Assembly (NCBI GenBank): GCA_902764345.1
Contig: CACWVT010000012.1
Coordinates: forward strand, 1-50,195
Reading direction: 5' to 3'
Origin: an uncultured Ruminobacter sp.
GTDB lineage: Bacteria > Pseudomonadota > Gammaproteobacteria > Enterobacterales > Succinivibrionaceae
DNA: 50,195 bases
In this document: one piece after another, positions 17,331 to 29,266 of the stretch
Position numbering within the stretch: the first letter of the stretch is position 1
How the letters are laid out: each line of letters starts with the position of its first letter
Notes under the pieces: model-generated
The model's input: the letters and a program-made list of their open reading frames with translations, nothing else
Told to the model about the DNA's origin: nothing
Databases searched by the model: none
Translations under genes and position numbers: made by a program

Positions 17331-17552
17331 TATTCTGCTTCTCTCAACGGCATAACGGCGGCAGAACTCGTCCATATCGTTGTCAGAGGTTATAAGCATC
17401 ACCTCCCGAAACCTGCCGTTTCTCAGACTGGAAAAACCCGCCACCTTTTCCCCGGTACAGATGCCGATGCGCAGCACCGGCTCCTCCTCTTCGGGATTAT
17501 ACGGTGTCACGCACTTTTCTTTTCCGAAAAGAAAACCTGTCAGAAAACTCAT
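17310..17552 (-). CDS. Small protein of unknown function
   Basis: I do not recognise this 80-residue protein. It begins MSFLTGFLFGKEK and continues with a compact segment (VLRIGICTGEKVAGFSS, REVMLITSDNDMDEFCRRY) that looks like a folded alpha/beta domain. The ATG at 17552 has GGAG 8 bases upstream, which supports a real gene. The overlapping + strand frames lack such features. It converges on folA and shares its terminator. Confidence 0.6.
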   Translation of the reverse strand: MSFLTGFLFGKEKCVTPYNPEEEEPVLRIGICTGEKVAGFSSLRNGRFREVMLITSDNDMDEFCRRYAVERSRIREITAG

Positions 17553-17724
17553 ACCCAAACTCCAAACCGGAAAACTCAGACGTCGGCATAAAAAATTATC
17601 CGCCCTCCTGCAGAATAGCAGATACGGAGGACGGATAAACAGGCATAAGTCAAAAAATTCACGCCGTCGTGAATAACGGTTCAGGCATCTTAGTCACGAC
17701 GGGAACGGATAAAAGAGACGGCTC

Positions 17725-19092
17725 TCAGGAATTTAATGCCTCACTGCCGGTCTTTCCCGCACGCCAGATGGTAACCGTAACAAACACGGCAAGCACGTAT
17801 GAATAAAACAGATAAGGAACTATCGATATACTGCTTATCTGCATGATGCTGGCCGCAACAAGAAGCTGGGCACCGTACGGAATAATCCCCTGAACGATAC
17901 AGGAGCTGGTATCAAGCAGTGAAGCCGTTATTTTTCCGGATATGCCGTATTCCCTGCTGATGTCCCTTGCCAGCGGCGCAGCCGCAACAATGGCAACCGT
18001 GTTGTTGGCGGTTGAAATATCCATCAGGGATGTCAGCAGTGCGATTCCCGCCATACCGCCACGCCTTTCATTGAAATTCCTTCTAATGTAGTTAAGAATG
18101 GCCGCAAAACCGCCGTTAACCTTAATCAGTGAGGAAATTGATGCCACCAGGATGGTTACAATCATGGTTTCAAACATTGAATTTGTTCCGGATCCCATCG
18201 CCTCGAATGACGCCGCATATGACAGACCGCCAAGCCCCATTCCCGTAAACAGAAACAGGATAATGCCGACAATAAGGACAATGAACACGTTTATCCCCAT
18301 GAGTGCCAGAATAAAAACCAGAAAGTACGGAAAGGCCAGAAAAAAGCTGAAATCGTATTTATTCACCACGCTGATTTTGCTGTTAAGCGACACGAAAAGC
18401 ATAATGATGAACGTTACTGCAGCAGCCGGAAGCACTATCTTCAGGTTGGTAAGAAACTTATCCTTCATCTCCACTCCCTGAGTCTTGGTGGCGGCAATTG
18501 TGGTGTCGGAGATAAATGACAGATTATCACCGAACATTGCGCCACCGATTACCGCACCTGCACAAAGCGGTACGGAAATACCGCCGTTCTGCGCCACGGT
18601 CAGGGCAATCGGCGACAGAACACTGATGGTTCCGACGCTTGTCCCCATGGCCATGGAAATCAGACAGGCTATGAGAAACAGCCCGGGCACGGAAAAATTG
18701 GCAGGAATGACGCTGAGCATCATGTTAGCGACACTGACGGCTCCGCCGGTTGCTGACGCCAGCCCGCTGAAGGCACCGGCCAGCAGAAAAATCAGAAGCA
18801 TGATTGTGATATTGCTGTCGCCGATTCCCCTGGCACAGACCGCTATTTTCTCGTCAAAGGAAAGACGGCGGTTCTGTATGAACGCCACAATCAGTGCTAT
18901 TCCGAAGGATACGACCACAGACGTTATGTAGAACCCCATTTTGCCTTCAATGGGACTCACATACTCAAAATACAGTCCGTTTCCGAGATATATGATAAGA
19001 AATACCAGAATTGGAAGTATCGCCGCGAAGTTCGGCTTTACTTTTGTGTTTATTTTATCTTCATTGTTTAATGTGTTTTCATTGTTGGACAT
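17725..19092 (-). CDS. nhaC: Na+/H+ antiporter, NhaC family
   Basis: This is a polytopic inner-membrane protein of 455 residues with about eleven hydrophobic segments. The diagnostic NhaC stretch GAMFGDNLSFISDTTIAATK is present, as is GTSVGTISVLSPIA. NhaC proteins exchange Na+ for H+, and some relatives carry malate/lactate or amino acids, so the substrate is not certain. It is a single gene with GAGG about 13 bases before the ATG. Confidence 0.88.
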   Translation of the reverse strand: MSNNENTLNNEDKINTKVKPNFAAILPILVFLIIYLGNGLYFEYVSPIEGKMGFYITSVVVSFGIALIVAFIQNRRLSFDEKIAVCARGIGDSNITIMLLIFLLAGAFSGLASATGGAVSVANMMLSVIPANFSVPGLFLIACLISMAMGTSVGTISVLSPIALTVAQNGGISVPLCAGAVIGGAMFGDNLSFISDTTIAATKTQGVEMKDKFLTNLKIVLPAAAVTFIIMLFVSLNSKISVVNKYDFSFFLAFPYFLVFILALMGINVFIVLIVGIILFLFTGMGLGGLSYAASFEAMGSGTNSMFETMIVTILVASISSLIKVNGGFAAILNYIRRNFNERRGGMAGIALLTSLMDISTANNTVAIVAAAPLARDISREYGISGKITASLLDTSSCIVQGIIPYGAQLLVAASIMQISSISIVPYLFYSYVLAVFVTVTIWRAGKTGSEALNS

Positions 19093-19267
19093 TTTATTAT
19101 AATTCCTCTCTTTTTGTGCCCATGACAGGACAATTTTACAGCAGAAAAAAATTGACTATCAACAATAATTTCATTTCACGGAAACGAAGGACAGGGACGG
19201 AATTTAACTCAGCCTCAGTCAGTCTGAGAACATAAGAGCGTAAGTGACGCACCGGGAAAACAGAAAC

Positions 19268-19300
19268 GGATGACCGTGGCAGGCACGGTCATCCGTTTTA
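19268..19300 (-). terminator. Terminator of obgE
   Basis: The 11-bp arms GGATGACCGTG (19268-19278) and CACGGTCATCC (19284-19294) form a strong stem. It is followed by GTTTCTGTTTT on the - strand and GTTTTA on the + strand. It lies between obgE and nhaC. Confidence 0.75.
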
Positions 19301-19333
19301 AGCAGTGTCTAAGGACAGACGGCAGTATCCGTT

Positions 19334-20650
<1,317 letters not shown>

Positions 20651-20687
20651 TCAGTAAATCCGTTAAACATGATAAATCAACAAAAAA

Positions 20688-20724
20688 AAAGACTCCACCT
20701 TAACACATAGGGTAGAGTCTCTTT
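20688..20724 (-). terminator. Terminator/attenuator between rpmA and obgE
   Basis: On the - strand AGACTC...GAGTCT forms a stem with a short CC/GG extension, followed by nine T residues. Its place inside the rplU-rpmA-obgE unit suggests it lowers obgE expression relative to the ribosomal proteins. Confidence 0.75.
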
Positions 20725-20740
20725 GTCAATTCCTTAGATA

Positions 20741-20998
20741 TTAATCAGCGATAACGCTTACATATCTACGATGCTTAGGACCGCCAACGGTGTACTTAAC
20801 CTTACCGTTGCTGGTTGCAAATAAAGTGTAATCCTTTGCAACACCTACATTGCTGCCTGCATGGAACTGAGTACCACGCTGACGAACAAGAATACTACCA
20901 GCTGAAACAGCCTGACCATCGAAAATCTTAACACCTAAACGCTGACCTTGGGAGTCACGACCGTTATGTGTACTACCACCAGCTTTCTTATGAGCCAT
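20741..20998 (-). CDS. rpmA: 50S ribosomal protein L27
   Basis: L27 lies at the peptidyl-transferase centre. The sequence starts [19 protein letters not shown] and has the typical [11 protein letters not shown] end. It has 85 residues, as in E. coli. It follows rplU after 10 bp. Confidence 0.98.
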   Translation of the reverse strand: MAHKKAGGSTHNGRDSQGQRLGVKIFDGQAVSAGSILVRQRGTQFHAGSNVGVAKDYTLFATSNGKVKYTVGGPKHRRYVSVIAD

Positions 20999-21008
20999 TG
21001 TCTACTCC

Positions 21009-21323
21009 TTATGCATTAATACCGGTAATTTTAACCTGAGTGTACCACTGACGGTGACCGGTAACCTTCTGATGATGCTTACGACGACGGAACTTGGTAA
21101 TACTTACCTTTTCGCCACCAACAGACTTAATTACTTCAGCAACTACCTTACCACCTTCTACATATGGAGCACCAACCTTTACGTTGTCTCCATCGGCAAC
21201 CATGAGTACCTTATCGAAATCTACAGAATCGCCAACGTTCTTAGAAGCGTCTAAATCAACTTCTAATACATCGTCAACAGCTACCTGGTACTGCTTGCCG
21301 CTAGTTGAAATAACTGCGTACAT
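21009..21323 (-). CDS. rplU: 50S ribosomal protein L21
   Basis: L21 binds 23S rRNA in the 50S subunit. The start [14 protein letters not shown] and the basic [16 protein letters not shown] segment are diagnostic. It has 104 residues (E. coli has 103). It is the first gene of rplU-rpmA-obgE and is driven by the promoter at 21392-21420. Confidence 0.98.
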   Translation of the reverse strand: MYAVISTSGKQYQVAVDDVLEVDLDASKNVGDSVDFDKVLMVADGDNVKVGAPYVEGGKVVAEVIKSVGGEKVSITKFRRRKHHQKVTGHRQWYTQVKITGINA

Positions 21324-21683
21324 TATATATTCCTCTTAAAAGTATCCAGCTGAGCCGGATACATAAAAATCTTAAAATGATAATGGCGTGCATTATACAG
21401 ATTACTCACTTCTTATGCAAGGTAAAATTTGAATATAATCAAAAAAAATTTAAAGTCGCCTGTCTGAAATTTACACACCAAGGTATTCAGGTACACCTCA
21501 TATTCTTTCAGCTTCAGTCCGTTCCCTCATAATGCCGGCGCCGGCGGAAAAACACCTTTCACGCCGACAAAATCATTCACTTCGTAAATTTAAATTACAG
21601 GCCAAATGTAATATAATATCTCAGTGCAGGTCTTTTCACTGAGACAGGCGTAACGTTAAAACTGAAGTAATTAGGTGATTGAT
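21324..21683. other. Divergent promoter region of rplU and ispB
   Basis: The 360 bp contain no gene. They hold the rplU promoter on the - strand and an ispB promoter on the + strand, with TATAAT at 21612-21617 and a weak TTTAAA -35 at 17 bp spacing. Confidence 0.6.
21392..21420 (-). promoter_or_regulatory. rplU promoter
   Basis: On the - strand TTGCAT (21415-21420) and TATAAT (21392-21397) are spaced by 17 bp, with the start about 70 bp downstream. The TATAAT is followed by GCACGCC, a GC-rich discriminator typical of stringently controlled promoters. Confidence 0.8.
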
Positions 21684-22652
21684 ATGTCTGAATCTTTGTT
21701 TATGAAACTGACTGATGAACCCGTCAAGGAAATAGACAGACTGATAATGGAACAGATCAAGTCACCCGTCGAGCTTCTGAATCAGGCCTGTTTTCACCTC
21801 ATCACTGCCGGAGGCAAACGCATCCGTCCGCGGCTAATGGCACTGATAACCGGACTGATATCACCGGATGCGGTTCGCAACATGGACATTCTCTCCATGG
21901 GCGCCGCCGTGGAAATTCTGCATACAGCCACCCTGATGCATGACGACGTAATCGACGAAGGTCTGATGCGCCGAGGCATTCCCAGCGTCAACAGCGCCTA
22001 CGGCAATAAGGTAGCGGTACTTGGCGGCGATTACCTGTTTACCAAGGCCTACAATGCCACCATCAAAGCAACCGATGCCCGCATCAGCAGAGTTTTTTCA
22101 GACGCCCTGACAACCCTGGTACAGGGAGAACTCACCCAGATGACCAACACCGCCAATCTGGAGATTACCGAAGCCAGCTATTTCAAGACCATATATTCCA
22201 AAACGGCGGTTCTGTTTGAAATCACCACCAAAATTCCGGGACTCATTCTTAACCGCACGGACGCAGAGATTGAAGCTCTGGCAAAGTACGGACGCAACAT
22301 CGGCTACGCCTTCCAGATAGCTGATGACATTCTGGACTATACCTCAGACAGCGAAGTCCTCGGCAAGGTTGTGGGTAAGGACATGGATGAAAAGAAAATA
22401 ACCCTGCCGCTAATCTATGCACTGAACAATGACAGGGGCATAAGTCGCGAAACCATTTATGAAGCCATTAACGGCGGCCGGGTGGAAGAGATTCTGCAGC
22501 TCATTTCCGATACCGATGCAATCGCCTCCTGCGACAAAGTCGCCGAAAGACTAATCAGCGAAGCAATAGACGCCATAGCCGTATTCAGTGAATCAGACTA
22601 CATGCAGGCTCTGAGGGAACTGGCATACGCCTCATACAGACGCAAGTACTGA
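21684..22652 (+). CDS. ispB: Polyprenyl (octaprenyl) diphosphate synthase
   Basis: This trans-prenyltransferase lengthens isoprenoid chains to make the side chain of ubiquinone or menaquinone. The two Asp-rich motifs are present: HDDVIDEG (first) and ADDILDYTSD (second), with GGKRIRPRL near the start. The ATG at 21684 follows AGGTGA; an in-frame GTG three codons upstream is less likely. The length (322) matches E. coli IspB (323). The chain length of the product cannot be read from the sequence. Its 3' end overlaps the convergent HD-GYP gene. Confidence 0.93.
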   Translation: MSESLFMKLTDEPVKEIDRLIMEQIKSPVELLNQACFHLITAGGKRIRPRLMALITGLISPDAVRNMDILSMGAAVEILHTATLMHDDVIDEGLMRRGIPSVNSAYGNKVAVLGGDYLFTKAYNATIKATDARISRVFSDALTTLVQGELTQMTNTANLEITEASYFKTIYSKTAVLFEITTKIPGLILNRTDAEIEALAKYGRNIGYAFQIADDILDYTSDSEVLGKVVGKDMDEKKITLPLIYALNNDRGISRETIYEAINGGRVEEILQLISDTDAIASCDKVAERLISEAIDAIAVFSESDYMQALRELAYASYRRKY

Positions 22653-23727
22653 TATTTGACGGAAATAAATCAGGCAGCCCTGCCACCAGATTTTCGGATA
22701 CGCTGATTATCTCATTCTTAAGGTTCATGAAAACCTCAACAATCTTAGGGTCAAAATGTCTTCCTGCCTCATCCCTGATGATTTCAAAGGCAGTACGGTA
22801 ACTCATCGCATCCTTGTAGCATCTCTTTGACACAAGCGCATCAAACACGTCTGCTATTGCCATAATTCTCGCACAGAGAGGGATTTCCTCTTCCCTGAGG
22901 TTATACGGATACCCGGTACCATTCCACTTTTCATGGTGATACGTTGCCATGTCAACGGCAGTTGAAAGAATAAGGGTACTTTCCATTCCGGAAAGTGTTT
23001 CCGCTATCATCTTACCGCCAATCTGGGCATGAGTCTGCATAACCACAAATTCATCCAGGGTAAGCCTGCCGGGTTTACACAGAATAGCATCGGACACGGT
23101 GATTTTACCGATATCATGAAGCGGAGCTGCTGTTACGCATGCCTGACAGAAGTCATCGGTAAGCTCGTCAAGATAATATCCGGCATCAAGAAGTCCCCTG
23201 ATGACAATCTCAACATAGGACGCAGTTCTCTTGATGTGACTGCCTGTGGAAAAATCACGGCCTTCTATGATTGATGCAAATGACTCAATTATTTTCTTCT
23301 GCATCTGCTCGATTTTTTCTTCAGCAATCTCATCCTTGAGAGCAATCTCCCTGAGACAGCGCTGATAGTCAACGACTCTGAGTATTCTGGAACTGATGGT
23401 GGAAACTGATGACTTCAGGTTTATGAAATCATCCACTCCAAGTTCAAACGCACGGTCTTCAAGTGCGGAATTAACACCGTCACTGAGAACCACCACCGGA
23501 ATGGACTTGGTTAAAGGTAATCTTTTAAGGGATTCTATAAGATATATTGTATCGAGACCTTTGGTCTGCATGTTTATGATAATCAGCTCAAACAGACACA
23601 GGGATGCGACCTGCATGGTCTCCCTCATGGTTGTGGCTTCCATCAGTCTGAAGCCTTTTAAAAAATCCGCCAGAACCAGCACATTATTCTTGTCGTCATC
23701 GACAATCAGTATATTCTTAGGATGCAT
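22585..23727 (-). CDS. HD-GYP domain protein with degenerate receiver domain
   Basis: HD-GYP proteins degrade cyclic di-GMP. The C-terminal half has the metal site HDIGK, then HHEKWNGTGYP with the GYP triad, and RIMAIADVFDAL, so the hydrolase looks intact. The N-terminal receiver keeps the acidic pocket (IVDDDK). However, the residue that should be phosphorylated is Asn (LIIINMQ, about position 52 from the ATG), and the conserved Lys near the end is shifted by one. Classical phosphorelay control is therefore unlikely. The ATG at 23727 with GAGGGG 6 bases upstream is used over a GTG seven codons earlier. The last 68 bp are antisense to ispB. Confidence 0.88.
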   Translation of the reverse strand: MHPKNILIVDDDKNNVLVLADFLKGFRLMEATTMRETMQVASLCLFELIIINMQTKGLDTIYLIESLKRLPLTKSIPVVVLSDGVNSALEDRAFELGVDDFINLKSSVSTISSRILRVVDYQRCLREIALKDEIAEEKIEQMQKKIIESFASIIEGRDFSTGSHIKRTASYVEIVIRGLLDAGYYLDELTDDFCQACVTAAPLHDIGKITVSDAILCKPGRLTLDEFVVMQTHAQIGGKMIAETLSGMESTLILSTAVDMATYHHEKWNGTGYPYNLREEEIPLCARIMAIADVFDALVSKRCYKDAMSYRTAFEIIRDEAGRHFDPKIVEVFMNLKNEIISVSENLVAGLPDLFPSNISTCVCMRRMPVPSEPACSLIH

Positions 23728-24108
23728 AAAAACCCCTCGTCTGTACACTCGTAATCTTCTGATAATTCAGAACATCCTGTCAGACTTAGGATTTGCATGC
23801 TTTGAGCTTAGGCAGGATAAAATACAGACCAGATACTTATTTTTTATTTATTATCGGTATTTCTTTTTTATTATTATCTAAACGCTCCGACACCGGAACA
23901 TTATCAAAAATTATACAAAAAGGTATTTTTGATTTTATTACATAATTGTAATAATATATTTAAAATTTTGCAAATTATGTAAATACATCACATTTTTATT
24001 ACATAGCGATAACAAAAATGTGAACACCACCCAAACATAAAAAAAGAGTCTGACGCTCACGCATCAGACTCTCAGTACTCAGAATTTTATATCTGAACCG
24101 AACCGCTA
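23728..24108. other. AT-rich spacer between the HD-GYP gene and purA
   Basis: There is no gene. It includes the purA terminator at 24038-24072. An inverted repeat with 9-bp arms CACATTTTT (23989-23997) and AAAAATGTG (24014-24022) and a TTACATAATTGTAA palindrome near 23938 are visible, with no known meaning. Confidence 0.4.
24038..24072 (-). terminator. Rho-independent terminator of purA
   Basis: On the - strand an AGAGTCTGATGCG / CGTCAGACTCT stem with a TGAG loop is followed by seven Ts, about 40 bp after the purA stop. Confidence 0.9.
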
Positions 24109-25413
<1,305 letters not shown>

Positions 25414-25521
25414 TTATAACACTTCTATCTGGTTAACAAAAGATTCCGAATCAGCCGTTACGGCCCGCACGAAGCCGGCGGTGACGTCAGATTCACAATC
25501 ATGATTAAAAACAAACAATGA

Positions 25522-25550
25522 ATTCTATCATAAATCAGTCACAAATTAAA
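25522..25550 (-). promoter_or_regulatory. Candidate purA promoter
   Basis: On the - strand TTTAAT (25545-25550) and TAGAAT (25522-25527) are 17 bp apart, about 115 bp before purA. Both elements are only partial matches to consensus. No PurR-like palindrome is seen here. Confidence 0.35.
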
Positions 25551-25642
25551 CCCGGTAAAAGATCGCATCAGCATAAATTTTAAATTACAACGTTCAGGAT
25601 CCGTTACCGTTTCCCGTCCCGCTTCCTTTTCACAAAGAAGGA

Positions 25643-25680
25643 AAGGCCCGTCATGATTTATGACGGGCCTTCTTAGGTTA
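25643..25680 (-). terminator. Terminator of the hfl operon
   Basis: The 11-bp arms AAGGCCCGTCA (25643-25653) and TGACGGGCCTT (25661-25671) make a GC-rich hairpin, 26 bp after the hflC stop. The - strand continues with a pyrimidine-rich TCCTTC rather than a pure T-run. Confidence 0.75.
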
Positions 25681-25697
25681 CGCTCTGAATCAGCGGA

Positions 25698-26615
25698 TTA
25701 CCTGAAATACTTCAGGAACTCATTCTTACTGTCGGTAACGATTACGTTACCGCCGTTTGTCATGCTGTTGCCGTACGCATCCATGCTTCTCAGAAAATCA
25801 AAAAATTCAGGATTTTTTGAGTATGCATCGGCGTAGATTTTGGTGGCTGAGGCATCACCGGTACCGCGAATGATTTCGGCCTGACGTTCGGCTTCGGCAA
25901 TCTTAACCACCGCAAGTCTGTCAGCCTTTGCCCTGATGGCTTCGGCTTCCTGACGTCCCTGGGATCTGTGCAGTCTGGCCACGGCCTCACGTTCGGCACG
26001 CATGCGCTGATAGATTGAACTGGAAACCTCTCCGGGAAGCTCAATCTTCATAATACGCACGTCCACAATCCTGATACCGAGATCCTTTTCAGCCCCCGGA
26101 CCGGTTATGGTCAGGGTATTCTGCATAATCTGTTCACGCTTGGAAGAACCGCCCTCCTCAGGCTGTCCCTCTTCATTGCTGCTCTTTCCCGCAACAATCT
26201 CCCTGATGTTCAGAAGAGCGATCTGGCTTCTCAGACTGGTGGTGATTTTATCCCTCAGTCTGTCTTCGGCCATCAGGAAACTGCCCTGGTTTGCGGTGTA
26301 GAACTTTTCAAAATCAATAATCTTCCATTTTACGTAGGAATCAATGATGAGGTCCTTCTTTTCGGATGTTACGAATCTGTCCGCCGTTGAATTCAGGGTC
26401 TGAACCCTGGCATCAAGGTACATAACCTTGTCCACAAAAGGAATCTTTAATCCGGCACCCGGTTCATAAAGACTTACCGCACCGTCACCGTTTCTGACAA
26501 CCTTGGCAAAACGGGTGAGCAGAGCCTTCTGTCCCTCAGGAACCACGAAAATGGACTGATAGGCAAGAACGGCCAGCACAAGAAGACCAATGATTATCGT
26601 GTTAAGGTTTTTCAT
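25698..26615 (-). CDS. hflC: HflC, band-7 modulator of the FtsH protease
   Basis: HflC forms a membrane complex with HflK around FtsH and limits its access to substrates. An N-terminal membrane segment (TIIIGLLVLAVLAYQSIFVV) precedes the SPFH/band-7 domain and a helical region with alternating Ala/Glu/Arg. It has 305 residues (E. coli has 334). A polar insert, EGQPEEGGSSKREQ, lies in the middle. It starts directly after hflK. Confidence 0.95.
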   Translation of the reverse strand: MKNLNTIIIGLLVLAVLAYQSIFVVPEGQKALLTRFAKVVRNGDGAVSLYEPGAGLKIPFVDKVMYLDARVQTLNSTADRFVTSEKKDLIIDSYVKWKIIDFEKFYTANQGSFLMAEDRLRDKITTSLRSQIALLNIREIVAGKSSNEEGQPEEGGSSKREQIMQNTLTITGPGAEKDLGIRIVDVRIMKIELPGEVSSSIYQRMRAEREAVARLHRSQGRQEAEAIRAKADRLAVVKIAEAERQAEIIRGTGDASATKIYADAYSKNPEFFDFLRSMDAYGNSMTNGGNVIVTDSKNEFLKYFR

Positions 26616-27620
26616 TTACTTCTTTCCTCCGCTGTTCTTCTGTTCACCGACTGAATCAATAAGCTTGTCCAGAGGCATGTACATCAGAGGACCTCCTGAG
26701 TTCTTGTCAGCCCCGATAATCACCTTGGCACTGCTGCCGTACACCTTTTCCATGGTTTCCAGGAAAATTCTGCGTTTGGTAATCTGCGGAGCGGCCAGAT
26801 ATTCAGGGAGAATCTTTTCAAAACGTGCCACGTCACCCTCGGCCTGGGCAACAACCTTACGGCTGTAACCTTCGGCTTCCTCAAGAATTCTTTTTGCCTG
26901 ACCTTCAGCCTTCGGAACAACCTCGTTCTTATAGGCTTCAGCCTCTCTCTTGAAACGCTGCTCATCCTCCTGTGCCGCAATAGCGTCGTCAAAGGCAGCC
27001 TTAACCTGCTCCGGAGCGCGGGCCGGCAGGAAGTTGACATCCACTATGGTTATACCCATGTCATACTGGGAAATAATGGACTCCAGCAGCTCACGGGTGG
27101 ACTGACGGACCTTTTCACGTCCGTTTGTCAGCACGTCATCCATTTTGGTATGACCGATTACGTAGCGCAGGGCACTGTCGGTAGCCTGGGCAAGACTCAG
27201 ATCAGGATCCACCATGTTGTAGAGATACGCCTTCGGATCACTGATTCTGTACTGAACCTTCATTTCAACGTTAACCACATTCTCGTCCTCAGTCAGCATT
27301 GAACCGGAGGACTGGGTTGACTGAACGATTTTCACGTCCACGTTCGTAACCCTGTCTATTCCCGGTATTTTCCAGTGCAGTCCGGGCATTTCGATGTGGC
27401 TGAATTTTCCGAGACGCAGAACAACAGCCTGTTCGGCTTCCTTTACGGTATAGAAGTTATTTAACAGAATAACGACCAGAACGGCAACCGCAAAAACAAT
27501 CCAGGTCAGTGATGAACCTTTTTCAAAAAATTCATTGACCTTCTTTGCCAAATCGTTGGAATTGTTACGTTTCTGCTGTTGCTTCCAAGGATCATTATTA
27601 TTAGGCTCATTCCAGGCCAT
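26616..27620 (-). CDS. hflK: HflK, band-7 modulator of the FtsH protease
   Basis: HflK is the partner of HflC in the FtsH-holding complex. It begins MAWNEPNNNDPW, the typical Gly/Asn-rich cytoplasmic tail, here short. One membrane segment (about 38-55), the SPFH domain and a coiled-coil-like helix follow. It has 334 residues against about 419 in E. coli; the missing part is mostly low-complexity terminal sequence. hflX lies 35 bp upstream. Confidence 0.95.
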   Translation of the reverse strand: MAWNEPNNNDPWKQQQKRNNSNDLAKKVNEFFEKGSSLTWIVFAVAVLVVILLNNFYTVKEAEQAVVLRLGKFSHIEMPGLHWKIPGIDRVTNVDVKIVQSTQSSGSMLTEDENVVNVEMKVQYRISDPKAYLYNMVDPDLSLAQATDSALRYVIGHTKMDDVLTNGREKVRQSTRELLESIISQYDMGITIVDVNFLPARAPEQVKAAFDDAIAAQEDEQRFKREAEAYKNEVVPKAEGQAKRILEEAEGYSRKVVAQAEGDVARFEKILPEYLAAPQITKRRIFLETMEKVYGSSAKVIIGADKNSGGPLMYMPLDKLIDSVGEQKNSGGKK

Positions 27621-27655
27621 TTATTCCTCCAAATCAACAAATTAAAAATCTAAGA

Positions 27656-28987
27656 TTAGAATTCCGGCACCTTGAAGGTAAAATTCTTAGGCTTAACGCA
27701 GTACCTTTCCAGAGCTCCGTTACTGCGACTGTTGAGCTGAGCCAGTTCAACACGCTGATGTTTTACCGTCAGTATCATCTCTCCGGTCTGCGAATAGGTC
27801 TCACCGCTGACTGCTCCCATCTGGTACAGTCTGTTACGCAAACCGCCTTCGGTTCCGGGCAATTTTACCACAATTTCAATAAGGTCATTACCCAGTAATT
27901 CGGCTATGGCCTTGTAGAGAAAATCAATACCGACATTTCTGGCCGCACTTATGTAAACGGCCTCAGGCCTGCCGTGCTCATTGTATACAATACCGGGTTT
28001 TACCTTATCGAGACGGTCAATCTTATTGTAGACACGCAGCTGCGGAACGTCGTCCGCCTCTATCTGTTCAAGAACGCTGCGAACCGATTCGATATTGTCT
28101 TTTACCCTTTCATCACTGAAATCTATGACATGAAGCTGAAGATCGGCATCCCTGGTCTCACTCAGTGTGGACTTGAAGGCCGCAACAAGATCATGAGGCA
28201 GATGTCTTATGAATCCCACGGTGTCGGCCAGAATAATCTTTCCGATGTGCGGCATCTCAACGGATCTCAGCGTAGGATCAAGAGTGGCGAACAGCTGATC
28301 GGCCGCATACACTTCGGAATCTGTCAGAAGATTAAAGAGAGTGGACTTGCCGGCATTGGTATATCCCACAAAGGAAACCACGGGAACATTGTTGTGAACT
28401 CTGGCCCTGCCGCTCTGGGTACGGCGACGCTCCACCAGATCGAGATCAGCCTTTAAGGCCGTAATTCTCTCGCGAAGCAGACGGCGGTCACTTTCAAGCT
28501 GGGTTTCACCCGGACCTCCGCGCATGCCTATACCGCCCTTCTGGCGTTCCAGATGGGTCCACCCGCGGACAAGTCTGGTCTGAAGATACCTGAGCTGAGC
28601 CAGCTCCACCTGCAGCTTACCTTCCCTGGTACGGGCCCTCTGGGCAAAGATGTCAAGAATAAGCGCCGTTCTGGTGATAACCTTGCACTTTAATTCCTTT
28701 TCGAGATTTCGTTCCTGTGACGGAGAGAGTTCATGGTTGAAGATTACGGTTTCGGCTTCGGATTCGGAAACAAGCGTAAGCAGTTCCTCTACCTTGCCGC
28801 TGCCTATAAAGAAACGCGGATCGGGGATCTTGCGGTTGCATGATAAAATTCCGACAACCACAGCCCCTGCCGATTTTGCCAGAAGCTTCAGCTCATTGAG
28901 ATCCTCACAGCTGTTTTCCTGGACAAAATCAACATTAACAAGGACGGCGCGTTCACCGCCCTTATATCTTTCATCAAAATCAAACAA
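27656..28987 (-). CDS. hflX: Ribosome-associated GTPase HflX
   Basis: HflX splits stalled or stressed 70S ribosomes. The N-terminal domain ends with the glycine-rich QKGGIGMRGGPGETQLESDR linker. The G domain has GYTNAGKSTLFN (G1), DTVGFIRHLPHDLV (G3) and NKID (G4). It has 443 residues (E. coli has 426). It lies between hfq and hflK as in E. coli. Confidence 0.97.
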   Translation of the reverse strand: MFDFDERYKGGERAVLVNVDFVQENSCEDLNELKLLAKSAGAVVVGILSCNRKIPDPRFFIGSGKVEELLTLVSESEAETVIFNHELSPSQERNLEKELKCKVITRTALILDIFAQRARTREGKLQVELAQLRYLQTRLVRGWTHLERQKGGIGMRGGPGETQLESDRRLLRERITALKADLDLVERRRTQSGRARVHNNVPVVSFVGYTNAGKSTLFNLLTDSEVYAADQLFATLDPTLRSVEMPHIGKIILADTVGFIRHLPHDLVAAFKSTLSETRDADLQLHVIDFSDERVKDNIESVRSVLEQIEADDVPQLRVYNKIDRLDKVKPGIVYNEHGRPEAVYISAARNVGIDFLYKAIAELLGNDLIEIVVKLPGTEGGLRNRLYQMGAVSGETYSQTGEMILTVKHQRVELAQLNSRSNGALERYCVKPKNFTFKVPEF

Positions 28988-29023
28988 ATCCGATACCTAT
29001 CGTATATAACTTGAGGTTATATC

Positions 29024-29266
29024 CTACTCTGCCTTTTCAGACTCTGTGGTATTAAGATTTGCAATGGCTCTTGCGGGAACAATTGTTGAAACGGCGTGCT
29101 TATACACCATCTGACACACATTGTTTTTAAGTAAAATCACAAACTGGTCAAATGATTCAACCTGACCCTGAAGCTTTATTCCGTTAACTAAATAGATTGA
29201 AACAGGGATTCTTTCCTTGCGTAAGGCATTTAAAAACGGATCCTGTAAAGATTGTCCTTTGGACAT
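29024..29266 (-). CDS. hfq: RNA chaperone Hfq
   Basis: Hfq is a hexameric Sm-like protein that pairs small RNAs with mRNAs. Sm1 ([21 protein letters not shown]) and Sm2 ([13 protein letters not shown]) are intact, with the YKH proximal-face motif. It has 80 residues, so the C-terminal tail is shorter than that of E. coli (102). AAGGA precedes the ATG. Confidence 0.98.
   Translation of the reverse strand: MSKGQSLQDPFLNALRKERIPVSIYLVNGIKLQGQVESFDQFVILLKNNVCQMVYKHAVSTIVPARAIANLNTTESEKAE

Noticed and set aside
17274-17676. Two overlapping + strand ORFs (105 and 98 residues) after folA
   Set aside because: They lie antisense to the small gene at 17310-17552, have no ribosome binding site, and read as low-complexity basic or Ser/Thr-rich peptides.
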